From: Patagioenas fasciata
Lineage: Eukaryota > Chordata > Aves > Columbiformes > Columbidae
NCBI RefSeq assembly: GCF_037038585.1
Contig: NC_092526.1
Coordinates: forward strand, 35,105,501-35,169,500
Length of the DNA stretch: 64,000 bases
Reading direction: 5' to 3'
Positions 34,929 through 48,671 of the stretch are shown piece after piece. The translations under genes and the position numbers were made by a program. The notes beneath the pieces were generated by a model. It was not told the origin of the DNA, made no database searches, and saw nothing but the letters and a program-made list of their open reading frames with translations. Each line of letters opens with the position of its first letter. Within the stretch, counting starts at the first letter, position 1.

Positions 34929-36279
34929 GTGTATGTAAAATACAAAGGGCGAAAGCCTGCACACATCCATCTGTGCCCTGCCTGGAGGAGACAAGCAGAG
35001 GGACACTTACCAGGCTTCCACAGCCATCTCGTGGATTATCTGTAGTAGTGACTTTTAATCTGCATCCAATTAGCCTTTTGTCACCCAGGCAAAGCAAAAC
35101 CTTGGAGCAGCAGCTTTTGCCAGCTCTTTCTGGCAAAGCTGGCCATTTGGGGAGGAGGAGATTGGTTTGCAGAGAGCATCCCAGCTCCCAGAGCATGCAG
35201 GATCCTCTCTTCCTCACCTGTGCCTTCCTTCTTAACAGCATCACTTGCCTGAGTGTGCTCACTTTTGTTTCTGCATTAAAAGCAGAGACACCAGCCCAAA
35301 CAAAGTTAAGAGGCAAGGGCTGTAATTAGGGCTGCCCCCGTTCTTGGGGACTGCTGAAGCTAATTAACAGTATGCCCATGACTAATGCCTGGAATGCGGG
35401 AACAGCATGAAGGCTGCACTGAGAGCCAGAACTGCGGCACCCACCTCTTAAGCAGCTGATGGTGGGAAAAGGCAAGGGACCAGCATCTCCAGGCAGGTTA
35501 GCGGGGCTGCTCCCCTCTTCTGCCAGTGTTTCATGGATGAGCTCTACCCGAATGGTGGCTTTCCTGGGCCTGTGTGAGCTGGAGAGGCAGCACTGGCTAA
35601 TGTGGTGTAGGGAAGTCTTATCCCTGTTTGCAAGCCCTGATGGTGGGGGAAAGCCATTGGGGAGGCATTCTGGGGACAGTGCAGCTGTGCCTGCCATGGT
35701 CAGCATCCTTTTATTGTACCAATATCCTTCCCACCTTCATGCACTCTCTTCCTTTCCAAGGACCTTCCAGCCCACTCACTGGATAATGAGGCTGCATAAT
35801 GCAGGATCATTAAAGGCTGAATAGCCTATGAGTCCCAGAGGAGCCTTTTGGATATTAACTCCGAGGGAAAGGAGCATCATGGATGTAATGGGACTCCTAG
35901 CTCCTGGGAAAGGCAGTGTGTTATCCTGCAGGGCTGCAGATGCAGCATGATGCAGCCAGGCATCTCCACTGAAAGGGTTAATGGAGGAGAGCAAAGGGGC
36001 ACTGGGGGATAATTAGAAACCAAGAGCCAGGTACTGAATATTTCACAGGAGATTGTCCCCCTAAGCTTCAACTCACACCTCTGCTACCAGTTTCTGAGTA
36101 GTTTCTGGTACTTACTGGCAAGTTTTTCTGTGCTTTGTCTCTCTCCTCAGTGCTCGGCCCTGCACCAAGAGGGTCCACATCCTGTGAGCGGGGCCTTCCA
36201 TCCCTGCCTATTTGAGCGTGGGGACAAGGAGGTCTTGTGGATCAGAGGAACACACTCCTGAGATATTTCCAGGAGCTCC

Positions 36280-36355
36280 TGGGTGGATGGGTGGAGGGAG
36301 GGATGGAGCGATGAATAGAGGGAGGAATGGAGCCTGGCAAGGAGGGATGGATAAA
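36280..36355. repeat. Degenerate GGAT/GGAG purine-rich repeat
   Basis: Repeated GGATGG, GGAGGG and GGAATGG units form an impure minisatellite-like stretch on the plus strand. Confidence 0.75.
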
Positions 36356-38327
36356 AGCAGCATCATAGTGGAGAAATGACTGAATCCACAGAGCTCCTAA
36401 TGCAGGAGTGAGAAATAATCCGTTCATCTGCAGCGCAGCAGCTCTGCTCCATTTCATGACCTCAGATGCCTCTTCAGGCCACGCAAATTCCTTCAAGGAC
36501 CAGCTTAAAGCCGACTTTACAGCCTCATCTCCTCGAAATGCTAAAACAGCCACAAACCGAGGAAAAACAAAATCTGTCTCTAAGGGAGATGATGTGAAAA
36601 CAGCCTTATCAAGACAGCACAAAATCCATCCAGCCCAGCACTGTGTCTCTGTAAGCAGCCAGGAGCAGAGGCAGCTGGAGGAGCACAAGACCAGGGCAGA
36701 TGTGTATTGTAATTTTCAGTGTGGTAGGTTTTTTTTTTCCTTCATGAATTTGTACAAACCCACTATGAAGCTTTACAAGCTTTTAGCCTCCTCAGCATCG
36801 TGGCCCCAAATGCCACAGCTTACCCATTTTTGCTGGATAAAGAGGAATTTCCTTGGTGTGACTGGCTAGAGATCTCCTCTGCAAATTCACACATATCAAG
36901 CAAAGGTTCTCAGGTTAAAGCAAGGTGAGCACAAGGTTTTTCTAGTAGGTTAGACTGGGATTTTCACAAAAAACAAACCAAAACAAAATCACTCTTTTTG
37001 TGCTAGGCTTGCATCACAGCCACTTTTTTTTCCCTAATCTGTGAAATTTGGCAGGAGGAACTTGAGCAGGCAAAGACAAAAGAAGCAAGCTCTCTGCCTT
37101 TGTTTCTGCCATTTGCTGGGATGACAGATGTCATTTTCACACAGCGAGTGCTGTGTCCCACCACTGCAGCTGAGTGCACCTGGAGGGGACACTGTCTCAC
37201 ATTGGATTAAGAAAAACAGCACTTGCATTTCTCTCTTAACATGTACAGTTTGGTTTGGCTGCTTCTAAAGTGACTGCTTGGATGCTTGGATCATTTTAGG
37301 GGTTGAGGTTCCAGCACCCTTAGGATTTATCTGCTGCACCTGGGACTCCATGCACCTGAATTGCCCTCTGCCCTCAGAAGGGTGACAGGGACATTCCTAA
37401 CAGTGGTACTTTGCTAGTCCTTCACCCCCAAACACCTCTCTGCCCCCAGGACTGTGGCTGCTGGAGAAAGCAGAGCTACCCCTTCTTGCAGGAGGGGAAG
37501 AAAGCTCTGGGGAAGCCCACGCTGGAGCTGGGGCAGTCACCCATGGGGACCCCAGAGGAAAAGAGGTGTTATTTGGGAAGAGATACTCCATTCCCTCAGC
37601 TTTTCTTTGCCAAGGTCACATTTAGGGGTGGGCGAGACATCTCCTGGGCTGAGGGAAAGGGAGGAGCAACCCTTTCCTCCCACCTGGATGAGAAATGATA
37701 CAGATACCAGAACCCCCCACACCCTTTATACAAGCACTGCCTGGAGGGGAATAACCCCTCATCACACCCTGGCTTCCAGCTGGGTAAATAACTGCTTTTG
37801 TGCTCACAGGCATCCTGGGGCCAGAGACTGAAACTCTGCTGGTTTCATTACCCCAGGACACTGCATCAGCTTTGAACACAAAGCACAGATCTCTATGGTG
37901 CAGCCAAGGGGAAATAATGGGGGGAAGTACCTGCACCCACCTGGACCTGTCCCTGAACACACTGAACACCCCTCTGACTGGTCAGTGTGGGTATTGAGGA
38001 AATTTGGCCTTCAAGGTCTCATTTGGAGCTGCTCAATAATGTGGTGGCCTGGAAACTCAAAGGAAGGGTAAAACACTTCCCCACAGGAGGAAGGATGCTG
38101 AATCTGGGAGGGTTAAGCACATACAGGTATGATGTATGGCGTGGTTCTGGTTTGTCTGCAGGCACATGGTCACACATCCCTCTCTCATTCCTGTCCTGAA
38201 TAATGCTTGGTCTCAGCTACTCCCTGTTCTGGTGTAATTCCTGTCCAAGGCTGCACATTGTTTTGCTTGGGAAAGGAGTTAGAGCTGCAGATTTCGCCCT
38301 ATACTTTTTCTGTGACACTGTTTCAAG

Positions 38328-38357
38328 AAAAAAAAAAAAAAAAAGAAAGAAAGAAAA
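38328..38357. repeat. A17 followed by (GAAA)n
   Basis: Seventeen A then about three GAAA units. A simple purine repeat. Confidence 0.9.
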
Positions 38358-38632
38358 CTGGATTAGCCTTGCTGCTAGACATAGGCAGAAGGCTTAGAAA
38401 AACCCTCAGTTTCCCAGCACCCATTCCCAGGGCAGTAAATCTTTGAGTGTACGGAGCTGCAAGCACAGCGAAGAGAGTGACAGCACAGGGCTGGTGGAGA
38501 TTTAGGGCTCATGAATCATGCAATGCTCTCCAGCAGCACACACCAGCATCTCAAATTGCCTCCTTGGGTGATTTGCACCACAAATTTCTGCTTAGCCCCC
38601 CAAAATGTCAAAGCACTTTATTTGCTGCCTGT

Positions 38633-38649
38633 CTTTTTTTTTTTTTTTT
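38633..38649. repeat. T homopolymer
   Basis: About 17 consecutive T ending before GTTTTCCC. Confidence 0.85.
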
Positions 38650-41324
38650 GTTTTCCCTTAAAGGAACTGCTCTGTGGCCAGAGGTGAAAATCCTGCTCTG
38701 AGCTGATTTACCTGTGTTTAGCTAGTGTACAGCTATTTACATCTACTTTAGTCAGCTGGAGCCTGATTTAGAAAAAAATGCACCAGGATCATGTAGGAGG
38801 TCAGATCTCAGCTGCTAATAATCCACACTTGTGAATGCACTCCAGCCTTCCCTCCCAATCAGCCCCAAACTGCCTGTACTTGTGGCAAAAGCTTAAATAA
38901 ACCAAAGCCTAGAATATGGAAGGATGAGACTAGTTCAAGGCTGACTGGCAGGCAGGGGATGGGGAGCATCCTTGCTGTCCCTGAGCAGTGTAGAAGAGAG
39001 GATACCCCAGTTTCAAGGCTGCATCCTGGGCAATGATGCCTGTTCCCTGATGGCTTAATTCCTCTAAGAGGTGGAAGCATAACTGCAGCGTTGATTAGTG
39101 TCCCTATTGCAGCAAGATATGCCCTAGCCTAAGGAATTACTGCTCTGCTTCACATCTTCCAGGCACAGTGGTGAAGGGACACCAATACCCCGCTGATGCA
39201 ATTTCACATGGTGCTGAATGTTACCAGCCTGCTAATCTAAAAGGTAAGGAAACTGTAATTTAATCAAGTGGGGTCTGGGCCATGCATTGAAGTGTAGAAA
39301 TGGGGCTGGAGCTGCCTGTTCACATCACCAGGCTGGAATTACAGCCCAAGTGATGCTTATCAGCTGCTGTGTGATTTATTGCAGGGGCAAGTGTCCACCA
39401 GGGAAGGAAGGTGAGTTGGGAGATGAGCACAAAGAACAGATCAGCCTTAGCAAGGTCACCCTAGGGGGACATGACCTGAGAAGGATTCTGATTTGGGGCT
39501 TTGTGATCAAACTGCAGGAGGCTCTTTCTGATGCTTGTGAGATTCAGTAGGCGGACGCTGGGAGAGAGGAGAAGGAGCAGTGCCATGGGCTGGAACTGCT
39601 GCTGTCCTGGTCGTGGCTGCACATCTCTGCTTGTGTTTGCTGGGCTGGGGACAGAAAATGAGCTTAAAGCTGCCCTCTTTTTGCCTTTTATATTTACTAA
39701 CCTAAGTTCCACTAGCTGGCTGGAAAAGTGGATTAAGAGCTGGGGCAGGAATTTCTTATGGCATCCCAGACAGCCAGCACTTTATTGCCCTGGTGCCAGG
39801 TGAGGGATGGGCATGGGACCTCGTGTCAGTGGAGCAAGAAAGCATCTTCCCCTGCTTGAGCTTCACAGGTGGAGCTTGTCGAGGCAGAAAGATGAAGCCC
39901 AGGCTGTCAAAGGGAGTCTTTGTGATAGAGATGAATCCTTATCACGTCCATCCCAGAGCAGTGCTCAGCCACCAAACCATCCTGTTCTGGGCTCAGGCTC
40001 CAGCTGCTCCAGGGTCAGTGCACAGCCCAGCTGCAAAACAGCTGCTGTCAGCATGTGGCATTTGCTATCTGCTTTTCCCTCCTGAGGTCATCTAAAATAC
40101 ATGGTCTTGTATGGATAACCTACCCTCAGGCAAACTCCTTTAACTGCATGGTTTCAGATTGTTTTTTACATAGTGTCATGTTATTTCCAAAGGAGGGTGA
40201 CAGCCCCTGGGGTGCTTGTGCTTAATGGCAAGTGAAGGGCTTGCAAATCAATGCCTTCTTTGAAATCAGTGCCTCCGTGGCACAAATTCTCCTTTGGCAT
40301 ACTCTCTGGTCACCAGGCAGACAGCAGCAGTGAGCACCTATGTTACAGTCACAGCGACGGCGTCTTGCTGCCCCTGATACTGGTGTAGAAGCTGATCCAG
40401 GGGAGTGCCTCCTCCATCTGCAAAGCACTAAAAAGGAGCCCTATTTCTTTCCGAACAAATATCCTGTGTCACAGTAACATCCCCTGTACTACTTGGCAAC
40501 AGAGCTGAAACCAGCCTGAGAGGGTCAGGGCTAAAAGGACCTCCCAGTGATGCTGGTGAAGAGGCACAACTGTGGATGGCATTGGTCTCTGTTCTGCTTT
40601 TCGGAAAACCAAGGCAAATAAAATAAAATCAATCCTCTTTAACCAACCAGGGAAGGTTCAGCAAGACTGGAAAAAGCTGTTTTCTAGGGCCACCTGGTGA
40701 CAGTTGGAGACAAGCCTCGCTTTTGGAATTTTAGGGCCCAAAGGAACCCCTCACATCCTGTGGCTCTAGGGTATGTGGCCTGGCAAAGTGCTGCACCTTT
40801 CCACCCCTTTCCCTCCAATCAGATTTTGAATCTAATCCAAGCGCACCCTGTTGCCTCAGGAAGCAAGCATTTCCACACACTACCCATTTAACATGCAGTT
40901 TGGCTCCCAGGTGCTTTTATTCCAGCATTTGGTCAGTAAAACCAAAAAGATGCTGTGCAGAATAAAAAAGCAAAGTGATGTGAGTTGACCTGTGGGGAGT
41001 TGTGTTTGCTGCTGAGAAAGGCAGCAACTTTTTCACCCTAAGACAAATCAGCCTGTGTGGGTTCTTGGTATGGGGGAACCACAACTAGGGTGTAAATCAG
41101 CAAGTATTTGAGCAGTGTAGAGCAGAGGAGAACCCAACAAAACAAACCAACCTCCTGCACTGTGCAACCGTAGAAGATTTGACTATGGTTGCTGCAATTC
41201 CACCCAGGTGGGGCTCTTGCTTTTGTCGTCTTTTGTCGCTAGGGGGAAGCGTGTGACCACTGAATGGAGCTGGTACCTGCAGGTCCCCTCTGTCCCTGCC
41301 CGGGTGGTGACAACCTCCGGCCCC

Positions 41325-42065
41325 CTCGCAGCGTTCAACAGGGAGAAGTGCCAAGTCCTACACCTGGGGAAGAACAGCACCAGGACAGACTGGGGATCAC
41401 CCAGAAAGCAGTTCAGCAGAAAAAGACCTGGGGATCCTGGTGGATACCAAGTTGAACATGAGCCAACAGTGTGCCCTTGTTGCAAGGACAGCTAACAGTA
41501 TCCTGGGCTGCTTTAGATGAAGTATTGCCAGTAGGTCAAGGGAGGTGATCCCTCCCCTCTACTCAGCACTGGTGAGGCCATCCCTGGAGTGCTGGGTCGA
41601 GTTCTGGGGTCCTCAGCACAAGAGAGGCATGGACTTACTGGAGAGAGTTCACTGAAGAATAACAAAGAGGAGGAAGGGACGGGAGCATCTCTCCTATGGG
41701 GAAAGGCTGAGACACCTGAGTTTGTTTAGAAAAGAGAAGGCAAAGGGGGATCGTACCAATACCAGCAGGAAGGATGGAGCCAGATTCTTTTCAGTGATGC
41801 CCAGTGAGAGGATCAGAGGCTACAGGCACAAACCAAAACACGGGAGAGTCCTTCTGAACATGAGGAAATGCATTCTCACTGTGAGGGTGACTGAGCACTG
41901 GCACAGGTTGCTCAGGGAGGTTATCCTTGGAGATATTCAAAAGCCATCTGGACACCATCCTGAGCAACCAACTCTAGGTGGCCCTGTTTGAACACAGGGG
42001 CTTGGACCAGATGACCTATGGAGGTCCTTCCCAGCTTCAGCCAGTCTGTGATTCTGTGGTTCATG
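41325..42065 (+). mobile_element. CR1 LINE fragment, plus orientation, internally deleted
   Basis: The segment follows the CR1 ORF2 C-terminal region and 3' end in order: the 'tip of tongue' part near 41325-41500, the region encoding [18 protein letters not shown]-like sequence at 41560-41620, the [12 protein letters not shown] equivalent near 41705-41735, RVTEHWHRL near 41888-41915, and the terminal GLDQMT...CDSV stretch with CTGTGATTCTGTG at 42046-42058. A gap near 41750 removes the short segment that normally precedes the DGARFFSV stretch, and frameshifts break the frame. It is therefore a dead 5'-truncated copy. Confidence 0.92.
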
Positions 42066-45000
42066 TGTGGCTTCCATCACCCCAACATGGGTTGGCAAAG
42101 GGAACATCACCCATGTGCCCCAGGCTGCATCTCTGCTTCTCTTGCTACCATCTTACTGCTTTAGACCTGCTCCCAGTGCACATGCCTGACCCCAAATGGG
42201 TTAAAAATAGTTAACCTGGAGGTTGTTGCGTCCCTGGAGACCAAGCCCAGTCTGGGAGACAGAAAAAAAATGAACACAGAAAATTGCTGCTACTAAGTGA
42301 TACCTTAAATAAATTCAGCTTTCCCTCTTATGCATTCAGGTCTTGTTTAAGTTTTCCTGTAGACTGGAGATACAGAAGAAGCGATTTAGATTGAGGAGAT
42401 TAATTAATTAGTGTTCGACACAGGGAGCCCACTCACCAAATGGATAATGCTCCAGAGAATTTCCAGTTGTTCCAGGCTTTTTTTTTTTACTTTTCAAAGA
42501 TTAATATTTCTAAGAGGTTTTTATCTACTGTCAATCTGTGACAATAGAGCAAGAAGCCATGTATTCTGAAATACAGATACTGTCATCACTATTTCTTATT
42601 GTATTTCTTACAGTAATTTATATTCTTCTCTTTAAATCCTGGGAGAAGTGATTAATTGTTAATCTTTGCTTTCCTTCTAAAAAAAACAAAACCACAAACT
42701 AACAACAACAAAAAAAGGACACCCCGACCCCCCAACCCCCGCTTTGTTTTTGCGTTGTTTTTTGTTTTTAAATCTCACAGTTGTTGACGTAGTTGCAGAA
42801 TGGAGAGGTAGAAATCATGAATAATAAATGAACCTTCATGATTTTTAAGAAACTGAGCCAGGGTCTTGGGGTGTTTGATGTTGTCAGTGTTGCTAGCTCT
42901 GCAGAAGGGTGTATGATGGCATTTTCAAGATGGCTTAGCCAGGAGTTTTCACTGAATGTGAACATAAATTAGTCCACAGGACTTTTTTTCTTAGCCTGGA
43001 ACAAAACCATTGCTGTATCCTGCAAAAGACTTTTCTTCTGTTAAATACGACACAAACCCCAAGTGTGAGTCATGACCACAAGCGACTGAGGGGCTGGGAA
43101 CCAGCAAGAGGTTTATTAGTTGTGGAGAAAAGGGTCTGGTGACATGGAGGAAAGCTGCAGTGCCTCATGGCAGCCAGGTCTTATTTTCCAGGCTCTCACC
43201 TCACCTGACAAGTGTAATAGAGCTCAGCACAGATAAACAGAAGTGGCTGCTATTTCTAATGAAGCTTTACATGGGTGATGAAGGCCATTTTACAAGGCCT
43301 GCCCTTTGTTGCTTCACTGGGCAGCAGAAGTCCCTGCCCATATGGTCAGCACAAGTGCCCCCGAAGGCAGGACATGTCTGTCACCCTGATACGCCTCTCC
43401 TGAAAATGCTTCTTGATATGTTTTCCAAACTGTGCTGCCATGGCACGCTGTGTATTTTTAGCCTCTCCTCTCCAGACACCTGGCTGCGGACATCTGGTGC
43501 ATCAGGTGTGCCTTTCTGCTTCTCATTGAGTGCCTTTGACTTGGGCTGCCGCTGGGCTCACAGGCTGATTTTCTAGCACAGTGATCTGAAAAGACTTTAA
43601 CCCTTTTGATGGATATGAAATGTATGAAATACATGATGATAGCAGGGATGGCTGATATATCTCTCAAGCACTCTTACTCCTTCAAGTGTTTTCAGTTCCC
43701 CTTGAGCCTAGAGCACATTTCAACATCCACCACCTCCTTCTGTGAAAAGCTGTATCCTGGAGGAGTCACCTCCTCTTGTTTGAGCTGAGCTTTGCCCCAC
43801 CAGCTTCATTTGAGTCTTCTCTGGGAACATCCAGTTGCTTCCTTGAGAAAGGGCAGAGGAAAAGACCCAAAAGCCCAGTCCTTCGAAAGGATACATCTAA
43901 ATTACTCCTAGAGGAAGAGCTGGGAGCCCAGATTTGCTGCCACAAAGATGGCAGCTCCTGAGCCGTTCCAGCTGCCACACCAGGAAAGAGAGGCAGCACT
44001 GTCCCAGGAAATCTAGGTCCCTGGGGACTGTGTCCCAGACTTCAGTGATTTGGCTCCAGAGGAGTACGTACGTTAAGTTTTACCCAAACACACAACATAA
44101 TCTGGCATGTGGCATGGCCTGGCATCTGCTCTTCTAGAAATGGGAGTTCTTCCTGCATGGATCACTGAGATGTGAGATGATTGGGGTATGAGATCAGGGC
44201 TAGAAAGATGATGTCACTCAGAATCATCCTCTCTGATGTGTTGTTTGCCAAGATGTTAGTCCATCTGTCCGTAGGCAGCCAGGTCCATCACTTGGTGGAC
44301 CCAGGATGCTGTGGTATGGGATGTCCCCCAGCACATTGATGAAATGACCTTGAAGCCAGTATGTCAGACATGGGATCTAACAGCAGTGGTGTTTGAGATG
44401 ATCATTGCAGGCAGCAAGGGCAGGCATGCCTCCCCCTAGGTATCTTCCTCTCATGTCTCTGGAGGCATTTTCCTCCATAGAAAGCGACATGCTAGCTGTG
44501 AAAACTGAAATATGAAAGTCTGCTCGAGGACTTTTCTTGTCAAAAGAGATAAATGTCCCAGCTTGTGTAGCAGGGAGAAATGGAAACGGCTTGACCTCCC
44601 TCATTAGCATCACTTAGTCTAGAGGAAAGAAGCTCTAGAAAGCAATCTGACGATTTGTTCTCTTTTTAAAATGTCCCCGTCATCACACTTCAATATTTAT
44701 ACCAGCAGCACTGTTGGCACTGAGCTTACTTTGGGAAGAAAAATAATACGGAGATGTCCCCTGCTCTTTGTGCTGCTTTCCCTGCCTTCCCTCTGGAGGA
44801 ACGTTTGGCTGTGTAAAAGTAACCTGTCTCCCAAACCAAGAAAGGCTTCTCCCTTACTGCCTGCCTGTCCAAGAGGAGAGAATGAGCTCCTTTCCATGGC
44901 TCACCTCAACGTTACGGTTCTCCTTGGTTCAGGGAGTTTGTCTTTCACTCTGTTTGCAGTGTTTTTCTATAGTGTATTTGTAACAAAGAGACAGCACCTC

Positions 45001-45674
45001 AATTCAGCCTTGCCCCAACACTTGTGCTGCTTCATCTCCTGCCAGGAGGTGGTCAGTCCTCACCATGGGGCTTGCTCCTTATGCTTGGTGTCCCATCAGA
45101 TTACTTTCACTGCAGCACCCTTATTGTGGGGCTTTTCAGAACAGGGTGTGAAGAAATACCTGCAGCTCTCTAGTGTTGTACAAAGTTGTATCAGAAGCTG
45201 GTGGGAAGGCTGTCTGTGGGTTACAGGGTGTTGTTGCTGGAGCTCTCTGCAAAAAACAGAGTTTGAGGACGGGCTTATAGTTAACCCTGCCTGTTAGGAT
45301 CAGTATTGCTCTTGGTTGCTTTTCACCTAAAATTAGAGCTGCTTTATTTACTTTGTGATGACTAGCTTTGAGGCAGCCAGGCTTTAATGCATACTAATGA
45401 ACTAAACAAGTGTTTCCCCCTAGAAGTATTGCATGTTTTCCCAGACTTTTGTGCAGCTCAGCCAGAGAGATAAGATCAAAGTGTTACAGTTTAATGAACC
45501 TGCTCCATTACAGCATGATTACTGGCTGCTATGCAGAGAAAAAAAAACCGCTATTGAGACTTTTCAGTATAGTCCTCTGATTTTATTAAAACTTACTGCA
45601 AGCCATTCGGGGAAAGAATGTGAGAGACTGAATGATAAGGCTGTGATTCATCCCATGCTAGGAGTCTTATACGG

Positions 45675-45745
45675 AAAAAAAAAAAAAAAAAATGACAAAA
45701 CCCTGCGTTTTCAGCTACATTTGGAAAAAGGAAGAAAAAAAAAAA
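45675..45745. repeat. Two A-rich homopolymer tracts
   Basis: Eighteen A at 45675-45692 and a second run of about 13 A near 45734-45746, 40 bases apart. Confidence 0.85.
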
Positions 45746-45794
45746 AACATACTGTTTTAAGATTCCTTACATGCCAGCAAGTAAGGCTGCATGG

Positions 45795-45816
45795 GCTCAA
45801 ACACAGCTCAAACACA
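45795..45816. repeat. 11-bp tandem duplication
   Basis: GCTCAAACACA occurs twice head to tail. No function is apparent. Confidence 0.9.
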
Positions 45817-46549
45817 TGACTGTACATCATCCCTTCTGAATGCAGAGTGCATCCCAGCCCCTCTTCACCTGATGTCCCTGATGATATGCAGGTCTCTTCA
45901 TGGCTTTATGAAGTCCAGTGTTGAGGGCTAGGAGGGAGGGCCACCCATCTCTTGCCCATGGTTATTTCCCAGACAACATAGGTGGTTAATTCACACTGCA
46001 GGTAATCAAAGCCTCTGACAGGTGACCCTGTCAAACAGCAAGAAGGTGGCTTGTGGATCATTCAACTGGAGCAGAAGAATGTAGCATCCCACTGATTTCC
46101 CAGATTCTTTGCAGAGGTGAACCCCAGTTGTCCTGATGTTGCTTCTGTGTAGTGCCAGGCTGGGAAGCAGCTGTTATAGAGGGGCTGGAGAGAAGGGATT
46201 GACACATCTTTCCCATCTGGGATCTGTGCTTTCTGCACAAGCAGGAAGTTGGGACAGCTTTTGCGGGTGACTCTGGATGCATTTCTGGTAGGACAGTAAA
46301 TCACCATTGTTGTTGTCATTGCCTGACCAAGAATGGAGTTCAGACTGTATGCGTTCTCATCTTCTGGCTTGCCTCATTGCTGATTTACGGCTTTTCCACC
46401 AAGAAAGAAAATGAACATGCAGAGTCACTTCACGTTTCAACAATAACTTTGAACTGCTGCCCTACATTGGGCCTGACTTAGTCACAGATATGGATACTGT
46501 TACTAATCCACTGCCACATCTGTATCCCTAGTTTCACATCAAAACAGGC

Positions 46550-46656
46550 ATTTAGATGAGGTTCCTAGGGACAGGGTTTAGTGCCAGAATTAGCTTATAG
46601 TTGAACTTGGTGATCCTGAGGGTCTCTTTCAACTGAAATGATTCTACGACTCTATG
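46550..46656 (+). mobile_element. CR1 3'-end fragment
   Basis: The sequence around GACAGGGTTTAGTG (46571-46584), then TTGAACTTGGTGATC and TCTCTTTCAACTGAAATGAT, matches the CR1 3' UTR and ends in the degenerate octamer repeat ATTCTACGACTCTATG at 46640-46655. It is a very short, heavily 5'-truncated copy. Confidence 0.85.
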
Positions 46657-48118
46657 AAAAACTGCTTAAAGAGTATAATAGATGGATACCTGGCATAAGA
46701 GGTCAAAAAAGACAACATGTTAAAGACACATACCTTTTGTATGTTACATGTATATTTGTATTTTTAAGCACAGGGTTGGGGACATGATAAAAGCTTGGAA
46801 ATAGAAGGTTAAATGGAGTTCAGCATTCTTATTGATAACATGTGTCTCATTGGGAAAAACATGTCATGCTGGAAGATGCAGTTGGGGAACATGCAGGGCC
46901 ACAGGAAAGCAGTGCAGGATGGCCCACCCTGCTGGCAACTCCTCACTAAGGCATTATCTACTGCAGGTCTGCATCAGAGAAGGGATTCTATAGAGATTTT
47001 CTGTTTGTTTGCTTGCTTCAAAATGACTTAAGAGTCATTGAGCCATTGCATACCACAGTAAGACAATCTTCAACACCTTCACCAATCAAAGTGGAGCTTA
47101 TCTAATTTTATGGATTTACTTACTGAGAAATCAGGCAGCTCCCTCACAACATAAGCTTCGAAGAGCCCAAAGGACAGAATGATCTGTGAGTTACAGAGCA
47201 CAAGTTGAAGTTGTGGTGGTAGCAAAACGTTAGAATTAATAAATTAATTATACACAGACATGTAAGTTCACTTCAAGAACTCACTTGTAAAAACAATGTA
47301 TGGCCTCAGAGACATGTATGTTTGGGTTCCAAGTAGCAATTTTAAGACTTAAAACCTAACAGACAGAAATAAAATCCTGATTTGAAACAGCAAACATATT
47401 CTTAGCACCTGGCACAAAATGCAACAGTTGTGGTGGCTCAAAGTCCCTTAAATATTTAACTTTGAAATATATCATATTTGAATACATTCAGTTAAATGAG
47501 ATGTGAAAATGCATGTTATCTAATTCAGTATATGAACAATGCTGAGCAACTGTGTACCAGGAACCTTGAACCTCTTCTTTCTCTCCTGCTCTCTGCTTAG
47601 AAATACCCATCTATAAATCTTTGTGAAAGCAGAGATCAGCTCTCAGTCTTTGGGGCAATACACACATCTTCAGGCCAACTGACCACGCAGAGGTTCTCCC
47701 AGATCTGCGCAGCACTGCCAGTAATGTGGGTTCTCAGTACTACATCTACTAACTGAAATTACTGTGACTTATTTAGAAATTTCACACTATGAAAAGCTTT
47801 TACCATAGATCAAAGACTGGCAGTCATCAGATTTTATTTATATACTAGTAAGGTGTTGGTCTTTGACAAAGCCTCAGGAAAAGTCGATTTTTACCCTCCC
47901 CTATTTGATAAGATTCTGGATGCCAAAGTATGCGTGAAGTTCTTGCCCTACTGTGGAAATTTAGGAAGGACCAGAGTATCCCTGAGGTATTAACATTTTC
48001 TTTTATGTCTTCTTCCATTTCATAAAGTTTGCTATCACTTAAAAGGTCTCCTGGCATTCCAGTGATGATAAAAGTAGGTTAGAGGAATGTGAATGTTTTT
48101 TCTTGCCTAATATACAAC

Positions 48119-48133
48119 TTTTTTTTTTTTTTT
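48119..48133. repeat. T15 homopolymer next to a CR1 tail
   Basis: Fifteen T immediately before the CR1 terminal remnant at 48139. Confidence 0.85.
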
Positions 48134-48138
48134 GCCTA

Positions 48139-48176
48139 GTCCCTTCCAAACTGGTATGCAACGATTCTATGATTCT
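48139..48176 (+). mobile_element. CR1 3'-terminal remnant with octamer tail
   Basis: GTCCCTTCCAAACTGG followed by GATTCTATGATTCT matches the extreme CR1 3' end, with two copies of the ATTCTATG-type tail. A run of 15 T (48119-48133) lies immediately before it. Only the tail survives, so the assignment rests on about 38 bases. Confidence 0.65.
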
Positions 48177-48379
48177 TGTCTCTGGTCTTCACTCAGACAC
48201 ATCTGCCTAGAAGGTGCAGCAGAATAAGATGTACAATTTTGCCTAATGAACAAACTCAGGGCAATTTCATTTCCTATTCTGAGAGGCAACTAACAATGTT
48301 CATGTTAAAAAAAACACGGGGCTGTGGCATATCAGCAAAGCCACCTATTGAGGCCATGGAAACCTGTGGAAAACCCTGT

Positions 48380-48395
48380 AAAAAAAAAAAAAAAA
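48380..48395. repeat. A16 homopolymer
   Basis: Sixteen consecutive A between CCTGT and CCTGAACC. Confidence 0.9.
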
Positions 48396-48671
48396 CCTGA
48401 ACCAAAATGAAAAGCCCCATCTCTTTCTGCTGTCCTTACCTCTTCCTTAGACACTTTATGGTGATATGGGTACCAAATAAACCTCATCAAAGATGATGGT
48501 TTTTTCCATCTGCTTTTACCTTGCTTTCACTGATGGGAGCCGTTACAAAAAGTGCCAGTTCTGCAGGGAAATGTCAGGCTGTGGCTTCCCACAGAGCGGG
48601 GGAGGATGCAGCTGGACTTCATCACCAGCCCCCGCCATGGGACCAGGTGACCCCACTGCCCTGAACAAGCC

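Larger units (their letters stand above)
34601..41324. other. Intergenic, no gene seen
   Basis: Holds simple repeats listed separately. Two short AT-rich motif clusters are visible at 35325-35400 (GCTGTAATTAGGGC, AAGCTAATTAACAG) and 35778-35830 (GGATAATGAGGCTGCATAAT then GATCATTAAAGG). Confidence 0.5.
42066..46549. other. Intergenic, no gene seen
   Basis: AT-richer at 42290-42780 with a T11 run (42478-42488) and A/C-rich sequence near 42680-42740. The 208-codon plus-strand frame at 44671-45297 begins with ATG but shows no family resemblance and is judged random. Confidence 0.55.

Noticed and set aside
41722-41991. 89-codon plus-strand frame
   Set aside because: It is CR1-derived sequence inside the 41.3-42.1 kb element.
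44671-45297. 208-codon plus-strand frame starting with ATG
   Set aside because: The longest frame in the window, but a rough chance estimate does not exclude it. It has no recognisable domain and no promoter or poly(A) context.
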